Origin: Berberis thunbergii
Lineage: Eukaryota > Streptophyta > Magnoliopsida > Ranunculales > Berberidaceae
Assembly (NCBI GenBank): GCA_003290165.1
Contig: QNQO01000647.1
Span: 372,001 to 436,000, forward strand
Direction of reading: 5' to 3'
Length of the DNA: 64,000 bases
This document shows, piece after piece, positions 46,101 to 58,100 of this stretch (position 1 is the first letter of the stretch; each line of letters opens with the position of its first letter). Below the pieces are notes generated by a model. That model was given only the letters and a program-made list of their open reading frames with translations. It did not search any database and had not been told where the DNA came from. Made by a program: the position numbers and the translations under genes.

Positions 46101-49100
46101 AATTGTTTTAACCTTCTCAAATCACACCATCAAGCTCCAGTAAAAACTAGGGGCGGGCATCCCATCCCGAACCCGTCCTGATTTTTTTGGTCATTTTGGG
46201 ATTGATCAAGCTCATCCCGATCTAGAGTGGAATGGGATCGGAATGGAGATTTTCAACCCTGCCTATTCCGTCCCATCCCGAATTCATTTATTTAATATTT
46301 ATTATTATTAATTTTAATCAAAATACTTTTCTAAATTAAATTTTAAGATGTGCTGAAATTAAATCAATGTAAGATGAAATTCTATATGAAATCTAAATGA
46401 ATTGAATCATTAATTCTAAATGAAGTTTAATATTTATTTGCCTTCATAAAAAAAATTAATATTTATTTATTTAATATTTAATATTATTAATGATGTAAGT
46501 TATATGTGTATAAATTTGACACTATTGGTTTGTGTGAGTAATGTGAGATAAAAAAAAATTTGTTATTTTTTATTGGAGAACTATTTAGTACGTGTTCATC
46601 CCGTCCCGTCTCAATCCCGTTTGAGATAGGACGAGGTCGAGATGAGGTCTATCCCATCTCGTCCCGTCCCGATCCCGAATGAACGAGATGGGATAGGGAT
46701 CGATCCATCCCGTCCCGTGCCCACCCCTAGTAAAAACCCATTAAACATCTTATTTTGATCTTGAGATCCCTACATTTTCACCTCATAAAGGTAACCCCAT
46801 CCATTGTTGCATATAGTTGATCATAAAAGATTTAGTTTTGTCACAAGCAATTGCAGGTGTTATTGTTGTGCAATAACTCTTATTTGACATATTGTTGTCA
46901 CCTATCATTTACAAAATCTGCAACCTCAGATTCTTTAGCCCAAACGTATCATAATCCATAATCCATTGTTTTGGCCAAGGGGGGCAACCAGATCAACATT
47001 GAATTGGGTGTGTGTGTGTGTGTGTTTGGGGGTGGGGGTGGGGGTTTGAAAAAAAGAAAATGTTGTAACCAAGCATTTGTTGGCCAGGCAATCAATTTCG
47101 GTGCAGATGGAGCCCATGAAGGCTTACATCACTTCATTCAACTTTGTCGTGAGGTTTGTTTGCAACTTTGATTTCTACTCCAACCTCAATAACTCAAACT
47201 TTTGATTGATTGAAGGTTGTACTTGTTCCATGTCGATCTTTTCAGCTAGTCAGTAGGGTTGATTAGATCAATTGGTTTAGTTTGTCTACTTTCCCATGGT
47301 ATGACTTATTGTTTGCATAATCAACTACTCTTTTCTGCGAAACTTGATCAATTAGAAAATCCGAATTTTGAGATAAGACACAAAACAAAATTTGGGAATC
47401 TAATTCGATAAACCCTCACTTCTTTTTAGTTGAGAATACTAACCATAATTTTAGTCCCAATTGCATGATTCATGAGCTGAATCTTAAGATTCAATCAAAT
47501 CATATTGCAAGCTAGTTAAATCAGGTGAAAATCAAAAAAGAAGATAATCATGCAATTTGATTTGGAAATCGTATTCAAAGTTGCAACTCAACATTTGATT
47601 CGCAATCCCAGTTGACTTTTCAAAACTCTTAAAACCTTATTTATTATGATTATTTGAGTTTTAGTTAACTAACACATGTCTCAACTCTCAAACATCCCCA
47701 ACAAAAATTGTTTAACTAGCGCACTCAACACAACAGTATACCATTATACGAAGACACATTCAAGGATTTAAAGAGTCGGACTCTTCACGTCTTGAAACAA
47801 TCAAGGGGTTTCTTCTCATTCTCACTGTCGACTAACATGCATTTGCTGGCCAAGTAGTCTATTTTGGTGCAGATGGAGCCATTGAAGACTTACATCAGTT
47901 CATTCAACTTTGTCGTGAGTTTTGTTCTCAACTTTGATTTCTACTCCAACCTCAATAACAAAAACTTTTGAATGATTGAAGGTTGTACTTGTTCCATGTC
48001 GATCTTTTCGAGTGGTTAGTTGGATTGATTAGATCAATTGGTTTGTTCATCTACTTTCCCATGCTATAACTTATTGTTTAAAAAAATCAATTGCTCTTTT
48101 CTGCGAAGCTTGATCAATTAGAAAATCAAAATTCGGGATAAGACACAAAACAAAAATTGGTCGGGGTGGACCAAAAGCCATCGTTATCAGTCGAAATTGA
48201 CTAAGCTTACCTTGCTAGGTCGGGGCTCCGCTTATTACAAGCGTGCGAGCCTACTTTCGAAATCAGATTGCATTGTACGGATTAGTTTCCACTAATTTCA
48301 ACGAAAGTTTTTAAAAAATGTACCTTAAATTAACTGGAGATACGTAGGTGTGCTCCGTGTGTCAAGAGTGACTAGGGCCTCTACTGGTTACATCAATGCA
48401 TGTGGTAGACTGCCGCTCGAATAATGGGCTGAGCTAGTGGGCCCATATAAGAAAAAACTAGGTCCTGTCGTAGGATCATGATGCCATGTGAATGGCGTAG
48501 ATTGCGAGATGATAGAGTATCGGTTACTCCCTCCAATTAATGGGGTTGTGTGCAATATCATTAATTGATTGAACGTGGATTTGTGCGATTTTCATGGGAA
48601 CTGTTGCCTCCTCGTTTCCCATATGGTATTCAATGTTGGGATTTAATGGTGACGCGCCTGTTTGGTAACTACTTCGTCTATATAACGACGTTTTTTCACC
48701 ATTGTGGGCATTATCTTTTACAAAGTGCACTCTTCAGACAACTTTACTCAAAGAATATGCTTTGGGTTTTCCAAAGGCTTATAGAGTGTTTATGTTCTTC
48801 GAGTCTCTGAGTGTTTTGACATTTGCAACGATGAGTTTTGAGAAGACTTGCTATTATGTGTGGTCACTCGCTCTGGGTGAGCACCCGATTGGTTCATTGA
48901 GATCTTATAATTTCTTCATGTATTGCGAAGAAGTACGAACTTCCCCTCAAGGGACGAGTCTATCATTTGTGTTGGTGCCCCGCCTGCGCTTCGAACCGCA
49001 TAATTTCCAAGATAACACCACCAGCCAACTTTGGAGCGATTGTTTTCCTCCCTCAGCTAGCCATGACACATTGCTCTGCGCTGGAACTCAGAGTTGCGAG

Positions 49101-52100
49101 GCGGAGTAAAATTGGACATGATTTATCAGAGTAGGCTATTGACTCCTAAACGCCTCTCTCATCCCTCAACGGGAGGGTGCACTTGATCCGTTTCAACCTG
49201 ATACTTGTTCTAAGTTTGGTTGATTGGGTGGATCGAGCGCGTGAGTTGGCTGTAGCTTTGGTCGGCGTGTCGCGAGGCCTCAGGTTGTTGATTTTGTGCC
49301 GCCTCAAGTCATCCTTGCGAAGTGGATCGACGGAGTATTGAATTGAGCGCGTTTTTCATACTTCTTTTTGTACATTTGCTCTTACTCGTAAATCATTTTC
49401 TCCAGAGAAATCGCGAAGCGAAACTCTAAGTGGGTACCGTAGTTTACCTGAGGTACCTTTATTGTCACTTTTGAGCCTTCTTCTAAAGTCTAATTGTTTA
49501 AGCGAGTCTTTACTGTATATCGCATCGAATTTGGATGCTTATAGTTTGTAATCTTTTATACCCGCCATCTAGGCGAGCGTTGTAATATCTTTCCAGTAAT
49601 CAATAGAATGTGTTTGCATAATTCTATTTTATTTTTCAAATGAGTGCAAATCACATAAGTTCCTAAGAATTAAACCTCTAAACTGGCTAATGAAAAAAAG
49701 CTAAACAATTGGATAGATGGACTATTAGCGGAGTGTCACGAGCCATCCCTAAAAATATCCCTCACCAAGGCAACAATGCATCCAAGGCATCATATGGGCG
49801 CTGGCAGGAGACCCGCAAAGGCCCGATGGTGCAGCAAGCTTTTCGAGATGCCTCCGGAAGGTTCTAGAGTGCTCTTGGACATTCTAGCTTAGCTTTCTCT
49901 AGAGTGTTCTAGCATGGATGAGTCTAGAACACCCTTGTACAGATTTGTATAGTATTTTCTAGAAGCCTCCTTGTATTTTATGGTTCCTTTGGAGGTGGAA
50001 ACTTTCTAGATGTATAGAGAATACTCCTTTGAAGTAGGATTGTAGAAGGTTCTAGGCTAGAAGCCTCTAGGACTTTAAGGGCCTATAAATTGGCCTTAGC
50101 ATTCATTTGTACATATCATAAAACACTTGTACAACTCTCTCAAGCAATACAAAGCATTCTTTCAAAAAGCCTAAACACTTGTGCCTTAGCATTTTCCTCA
50201 CTTAAGCTTTCGTAGCATCACTTAGCATTAGCCAAACATCGAAGTGCCTTGACTAGTTAGTCCGACGGGAGTGTGACGCTAGTGGGCAGCGTGTTAGCCG
50301 AGGGAAAAAAGGTCAGCACGTGACACGTGGTATTAGAGCAGCGACAATCGTAGGGGCGGTCTTGCAGAAGTTGCGTTGTGCCAGCTAATGTGTGTACGAA
50401 GGTTAGGTGCGGAGCAATCTGATCATGTCGGGAAACAGAGAGTGTTGTTGGAGGGTCCGTGATCGAGGAGATTGGAAAAACTAGTCGGACCAGCATGCTT
50501 GAGGATCGTATGGCCAAGGTGGAGCTGACCGTGGGCGATCTCCAGGACAGCGTTGGGGAGATGGAACAGAAGGTTGAGTCCTTCAATGGGACGTTGGCTA
50601 GCGTCACTACGGATATCGAGCAACTCGATAGCCACGTCCCATGACCTTGAGCTTGGCACTGTGGAAGCCAAGGACGAAACTCAACTTCTCGTCAACCAAG
50701 TTGCAGATGCTATGCGCAACGAGATGGGCCAGCTCAAGGACACGCTGATGAGGCAGCTCCAAGCCATCCGGGACGTCAACCTATGCAAGGCGGCTGTGGC
50801 AGGTAGTGCTACTGTACGAGAGGGACCAAGGATGAAGGTGCCCGAGCCGCCAAGGTACCATGGGAAGCGCGATGCTAGAGAGCTCAACAACTTCCTATGG
50901 AGTGTTAAAAAATATTTCGACGCTATGTGCTTGGACGACGATGAGTCCAAGATCACCACCGTCACCATGTACTTGGGTGATGATGCCATCCTTTGGTGGA
51001 GGAGGCGTGAGTCGGATATCAAGAAGGGTCTTTGCTCGCTTAAGACTTGGGACGAGTTCAAGGCGGATTTCAAGCGGCAATTCTATCCGGAGAATGCGGA
51101 GGAAGTTGCTATGAAGAGGTTGCGTGGACTGAAGCATACGGGGTCGATCAAAGAGTACGTCAAGCAGTTCACTTCTCTTATGCTTGAAGTCTCGGGCATG
51201 CCGGAGAAGACTCAGCTCGTCTACTTCATGGATGAACTACAACGATGGGCTGAGCAAGAGTTAAAGAGACGCAACGTTCAATCACTTGCGGAGGCCATCG
51301 CAGTTGCCGAATCCTTGTTCGAATACAAGGCTGATTCGAAAAGCCACAAGGGCGGGGCGATAACAAGGGAAAAGGTGGGGGAGCAAAACCCATTAAAAGA
51401 AGTAGCAGTAGCAGCGACGGCAAGCAGTTCGAGAAGAAGGACAAAGCCAAGCAGTCCTTCTCGGATAGCAAGGTGAAAAACCGCTACTGCTTCTTGTGCG
51501 GAGGGCCGCACTGGGCTAGGGAGTGCCCACAGCGACAGAAGCTCAATGCGATGACCGCTGGCAAGAGTGGATCGTCCGGGAAATCATCGGGGGATGAGGC
51601 GCAAATGGGGACTTTGCGCTTGCTAAGCAGCGTCAAGGCTACGATGGAGCAAAGCAACGTGGCTAAGATAAGTACGTTGCCCCGTTCGAAGAAATCCGCT
51701 CTCATGTTTGTGGAAGCCAAGGTAAATGGCAAGGCTTCAAAGGCACTCGTCGACACGGGTGCAACACACAACTTTGTTGCTTTGAAGGAGGCAACAAGGC
51801 TGGGCGTGCAGTACACCAAGGAGCCAGGCACCTTGAAGACCGTCAACACAGCACCGGTGCCTATCCATGGTGTAGCACGAGGCGTCTCCCTTCATTTGGG
51901 CGAATGAAAGGGGACGGTGGACCTGACTGTCGTCACGATGGACGACTTCTCATTGGTGCTGGGCATGGAGTTCATGGATACGGTGAAGCCATGGACATTA
52001 GGAAGGGACAGGTCGATGACTATTGCAAAGGATCGAGAAGCATGCTTTGTCCCTGTCACTCGGGAGATCGTGGAGGCTAAGATGTTGTCAGCCATTCAAG

Positions 52101-55100
52101 TGAAGAAAGGCGTGCAAAAGGGGCAAGCAACATTTGTGGCCACGTTGATCGAAGATGGGCCTCAACCCAGCGAGGTTCCGAAAGAGGTAGCTGCGGTTTT
52201 GAAAGAATACAAAGATGTCATGCCTCCAGAGCTACCCAAGAGACTTCCTCCAAGAAGGGAAGTCGATCATATGATCGAGCTGGAGCCAGGGGCTAGGCCT
52301 CCAGCCATGGCGCCTTATTGGATGGCACCGCCAGAGTTAGAAGAGCTACGCAAGCAACTCAAGGAGTTGCTGGACGCGGGGTTCATTCGGCCATCCAAGG
52401 CCCCATTCGGTGCACCAGTATTGTTCCAACGCAAGCACGACGGGTCCTTGCGTATGTGCATCGATTACCGAGCACTTAACAAAGTAACCATCAAGAACAA
52501 GTATCCAATTCCTTTGGTTGCCGATCGTTTCGATAGGCTCGGTAAAGCCAGGTACTTTTCTAAACTGGATCTCCGATCGGGGTATTGGCAAGTGCGCATA
52601 GCCAAAAGAGATGAGCCAAAGACAGCATGCGTCACTCGCTATGGTATGAGTTCTTGGTGATGCCTTTTGGTCTCACCAATGCCCCGGCTACTTTCTGCAC
52701 TTTAATGAACAGAATCTTTCAGCCTTTCTTGGATAAATTTGTAGTCGTCTATCTCGACGATATCGTCGTGTAGAGCGACAACTTGAAAGAACATGTGCAT
52801 CACTTGCGACAGGTTTTTCAAGCATTGCGGGAGAACGAGCTGTACGTGAAATTAGAGAAGTGCTCGTTCGCCCTAGACGAGGTGTCTTTCTTGGGGCACC
52901 GCATCAAGGCTGGAAAGATCATGATGGAACGGGACAAAGTGCAGGCCATCAAGGAATGGGAGCCACCCAAGAACGTTTCGGAGCTACGTTCTTTCCTTGG
53001 GCTGGCCAATTATTATCTGAAATTCATTTTGAGCTACTCGCCGAGAGCAGCCCCACTGACCGACTTGTTGAAGAAGAAGGTGCAGTGGCATTGGAGTAAG
53101 AAATGCCAAGAAGCATTCGATGATTTGAAGAAGGCAGTCACCGAGGAACCTGTCTTGGCCTTGCCCGATTATGCTAAGTCATTCGAACTTCACACTGATG
53201 CATCAGACTTTGCCATCGGAGGGGTGCTTATGCAAGAGGGGCATCCCATAGCCTATGAGTCTCGCAAGCTCAATGATACCGAAAGACGGTATCCGGTGCA
53301 TGACAAGGAGATGACAGCCATCATTCATTGCTTGCGAACTTGGAGGCACTATTTGCTTGGGAGTCGGTTTACCATCATGACCGACAATGTGGCTACGAGT
53401 TATTTTCAAAATCAGAAGAAGATCAACCACAAGCAAGCTCGGTGGCAAGATTTCTTAGCAGAGTTCGATTATGTCATGGAGTACAAGCCGGGCAAAGTTA
53501 ATGTTGTTGCTGATGCTCTCAGCCGAAAGGCCATGCTCGCTAGCGCAAGCAGCGCCGCTAGCAACTTTCTTGATTGAATCAAGGAGGGGACTTCTCAAGA
53601 CCCCTTGGCCAAGGGACTCATGGAGATGGCCAAGGAGGGGAAAACTCGACGGTTTTGGGTAGAAAATGGGGTGCTCTACACCGTTGGTCGTCGCATTTAT
53701 GTGCCTAAGTGGGATAATCTTAGGCGAGACATCATGAAGGAGTGCCAAGACTCAATGTGGGTTGGCCATCCGGGGATGCAGCGGACATTGGCACTTTTGG
53801 AGGTGGACTACTATTGGCCTCATATGCGGGACGATATCGAGGCCTATGTGAAGACTTGTCTTGTGTGCCAACAAGACAAGATAGAGCAACGTGTATCGGT
53901 AGGACTATTGCAGCCTTTGCCGATTCCGGAAAGGCCATGGGAGAGTGTATCGATGGATTTCATATCGGCCTTGCCCAAGTCTGATGGGTATGGCTCTATT
54001 ATGGTGGTGGTCGATCGCTTTTCCAAGTATGAAACTTTCATACCTGCCCCATGCGATTGCACGGCCGAGCAAGCCGCCAAGTTGTTCTTTCAGCATGTGG
54101 TGAAGTATTGGGGCTTGCCTCGAAGCATCATAAATGATCGGGACCCAAGGTTCACAGCAAAATTCTGGACGGAGTTATTCAAGCTCTTGGGTTCGGGTCT
54201 ACACTTCTCAAAAAGCTTTCACCCACAAAGCGATGGGCAAACAGATAGGGTGAATGCCTTGTTGGAATTATACTTGAGGCACTTTGTGGGTGCCAACAAG
54301 AAGGATTGGGCCAAATTGATGGATGTGGCTCAATTCTCATTCAACTTGCAGCGGTCCGAATCGACGCAACAAAGTCCGTTCGAGATCGTCATGGGCCAGC
54401 AGCCCTTGACTCTACAAGCCGTTGCGTTGGGCTACACGGGTAGCAGCCCCGCTACGTACAAGCTTGCACGAGGGTGGCATGAGCAGCTTGATATAACGAA
54501 GGCGTACTTGGACAAGGCGTCTAAGAAGATGAAGAAGTGGGCAGACAAGCATAGACGCCCTCTCGAGTTCCAAGTGGGCGAGATGGTCATGGTCAAGTTG
54601 CTGCCACAACAGTTTAAGGTCTTTCGCTCGGTGCACAAGGGACTAGTGCGGAAGTACGAGGGGCCATTTCCCGTCCTACGGAAGGTCGGGAGAGTTTCTT
54701 ACAAGCTTGAGTTGCCGCCCAAACTCAAGATTCATCTAGTGTTCCATGTGAGTATGCTCAAGCCCTACCATGGTGATAAAGAAGATCCAACAAGGGGCGA
54801 GTCACATCGGGCACCAACCGCGGTCGTGGCTTCCTTTGATCGAAAGATCGAGAGCATCGAGGCAAAGAGGCTCATCCGACGGAGGGGTGTGCCAAGCTAT
54901 AATGAGTATCTCATTCGATGGAAGGGACTACCGAACAATGAGGCCTCATGGGAGAAAAAGAACGACCTATGGCAATTCCAGGGTAAGATCACGGAGTTCG
55001 AGGCACGGTCTTGACTGGGTCGTCAAGGACTTGGGTGGGGGAGAATATCACAAGCCATCCCTAAAAATATCCCTCACCAAGGCAACAATGCATCCAAGGC

Positions 55101-58100
55101 ATCATATGGGCGCTAGCAGGAGGCCCGCAAAGGCCCGATGGTGCAGCAAGCTTTTCTAGATGCCTCCGGAAGGTTCTAGAGTGCTCTTGGACATTCTAGC
55201 TTAGCTTTCTCTAGAGTGTTCTAGCATGGATGAGTCTAGAACACCCTTGTACAGATTTATATAGTATTTTCTAGAAGCCTCCTTGTATTTTCTGGTTCCT
55301 TTGGAGGTGGGAACTTTCTAGATATATAGAGAATACTCCTTTGAAGTAGGATTGTAGAAGGTTCTAAGCTAGAAGCCTCTAGGACTTTAAGGGCTTATAA
55401 ATAGGCCTTGGCATTCATTTGTACATATCATAAAACACTTGTACAACTCTCTCAAGCAATACAACGCATTCTTTCAAAAAGCCTAAACACTTGTGCCTTA
55501 GCATTTTCCTCACTTAAGCTTTCATAGCATCACTTAGCATTAGCCAAACATCGAAGTGCCTTGACTAGTTAGTCCGACGAGAGTGTGACGCTAGTGGGCA
55601 GCGTGTTAGCCGAGGGAAAAAAGGTCAGCACGTGACAGGAGGGAGGCTAATCTAGCCATGAAGAAAATGCACATGGCCTTTGCTTGGATCGTAAGTACCT
55701 TCGGCAAATTTTCAAGTATCATTGACGCCGTTGAGCTTACTGAAGAGTAAACCTTGTACAGGAGGGTCCTTCTATATCTACTGACAGTTGTGGGATTGCA
55801 CTCCCGTTTGCGATTTCTCCGCTTGGCCAGACGTCCTGTCGAGCTAGAGGGCGGACCGCTCCTGTAATGTTGGATTGTCTTCCGTCGCTAAGTTGAGCCA
55901 CTGTTGCTAGGTTTTTGTCCAACTCCCCAGTTTCTACGTCTGGCTTCTGTTCAACTTGTTTGGCGGGCTCCAGCTGTATCTGAGAGAAATATATCTGCTT
56001 TAGAGCATCATAGTGGCAACCCCATACCATTGGTTGGTCCCCCCGAATTGTTTCCTCTGAATGGTTGGCGGTATACTTCACGCACTAATGAAGGGTGGAG
56101 ACCACTACTTCCATCTGGCAAAGTCAGGGCCTCCCCAAGATGAGGTTATAGGTGACGGTGCGTCTTCTACCATGAAGTCCTGTAACAGGACCTTCCTTAG
56201 TTGTGGCTCGCCTTCCACCACTGCTAGCTTTATCTTCCTGATTGGGAAGCATTTTTCTCCGCTAAACCCTATCAGTGGGTAGCCGAAGAATGTTAAGTTC
56301 TCTTCCTTGAGGTTCATGTTGCGGAATGCGTTGTAGAATAGGACATTGAGGGAGCTTCCCGCGTCCACTAGGGCCTCTTTACTTCCCTCCTTGCAATAGA
56401 AACCGGAATAACAAGAGCATCATTGTGCGGTGCGCATACGCCTTCGAGGTCCTTATCTGTGAAAGTCAAGGTCGGGATTGAGTGTGGCACTCCCGAATAA
56501 TACACGCGTCGATTCTTGTTGGTGGGTCGTGTCTACATCTCAAGGAGTGTCTGCTTTCGAGACTTGTTTGACTGTTCCTCTTTTTTTCAACTCCCTGAAT
56601 AACATAATGCCCGGAACCTCGTTTTCAATTTTTTTGACCGCCTATCCTCTGTCCCTAGTCCGGTCTTGCCTTTTTTCTGAGCCCAAGAACTCCTTCAATT
56701 TTCCCTTTCGAATCCAATACTCGATCTCGTTCCTCATACTCTTACAGTCGGTGTCATTGTCACCCTCCTTATGGTATGACCAATACTTGTTGTAGTCGTA
56801 TTTGGAGGGGTCTTTGCGTTGCTTCGGGGGCCACTTTAGATTCGTCCAATTCTTCATGGAATTGAGGACGTCTGTTAAGTTAGAGTAAAGGGGGTTATGG
56901 TCTTGGATTCGACATAATTGGAAGATTTTTCTAGCCTAGCATGGCTAGAGCTCGACCTGTTGTCGGTGCACTTCCGTTTGTTCCTATCTTCATCTTCTTG
57001 TCTTTTTCCCTCCCTTCTGTCTCTAGAACCAGAGGGTTTTTTTTTTATTTTTCATCGTTCTCATTTCCTCCAAAGTTACCTTTGGGCTCTTTTCAAGAGT
57101 TCTGCCATATCTATAGGGGGTTCCAGGGTAAGGAAGTCATAAAACTTTCCTTTTTAGCCCAGTAGTAAAGGTAAAAATGGAGGTATCGTCGTTGTAGCCG
57201 TCAATGAGTATCAGCTTGTCATTTAAGCGCGTGATGTATTCCCTTAGCATTTCATTTTACTTCTGCCTTAGGGAGAGTATATAGTGAGAGTGTCCTTCCT
57301 GATCCGCTTACTGCCAACAAAGTGGGTAAGGAATGTTTTGGCCAGTGTCTTGAATGAGACGATTGATTTGGCGGGAGGCTATGGAACCATGTCAGCGCTG
57401 ACTTCTTCAGGCTGATAGGGAACGTTCAGCACATCACCGATTCGAAACCTTTTTTGAGTGCCATCACGTGCTGATAATGACGCAAGTGATCAAACAAGTC
57501 ACCGGTCCTGTCATAAAACTCAAGCTTCAGAGGGTTTGGCAAAGTTTCGTTCATGATGCGGTCCACGAACGGGGAACAGAAAGGCGGTACAACACGTCTG
57601 GGTCATGAGCCCCTCGGCGGAGGAGGTTCTGCGTAGCGGGTCTGTCTGCCCTGAAAGTTGGATCTTCGTTGACCGTGCCGACGCCTCTAACCTAGTGAGA
57701 ACTGGTGGGTGCTTGACTCTCCTGCGCCTGGGGTCTTTGGAGATTGAAGTTTGTACTGCTCCTGATCTCCATTAGCAGGTGGAGGGTTCTGCTGAATGAG
57801 GATCTTCATTGCTTTAGAGATCTGCTGTATCAGGGATGATAGCAGATCCATCCTGGGGTCTGTTGCCGCTGCTGGTGGCACAGGAGTGCGAGCCTGCTCT
57901 CCCTGCGTCACCGGTACCGCTGGAAGCTGTGATATAGAACCAGTCTGAGTGTTCGACGTGTCCCTTTAGTCTCCATTGTTTCAGGATCTAGTGGTCACCA
58001 TCTTCCTGAACTCTGAAGAGAGATGACGTCAATGCTCTGCTAGGAACTCTGTCGTCCGCACAGACGGCACCAAACTGATGTAGTCGATTTTCGCTCCTTG

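Larger units (their letters stand above)
49730..55641 (+). mobile_element. Element E: Ty3/gypsy chromovirus, 5.9 kb, recent but disabled
   Basis: Both LTRs are 592 bp (49734-50325 and 55046-55637) with about 16 differences by eye, roughly 97% identity. Their ends are TGTCACG...CGTGACA (TATCACA on the right copy). GGAG flanks both sides; the fifth duplicated base disagrees. Primer site, polypurine tract, gag, protease, RT, RNase H, integrase and a C-terminal chromodomain are all present in order. Four frame breaks and three stops disable the polyprotein. It sits inside element D, which sits inside SPC25 intron 3. Confidence 0.93.

Noticed and set aside
50681..51073. Minus-strand frames opposite gag and pol of element E
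   Set aside because: They are shadows of the gypsy polyprotein, which shows clear domain motifs on the plus strand.
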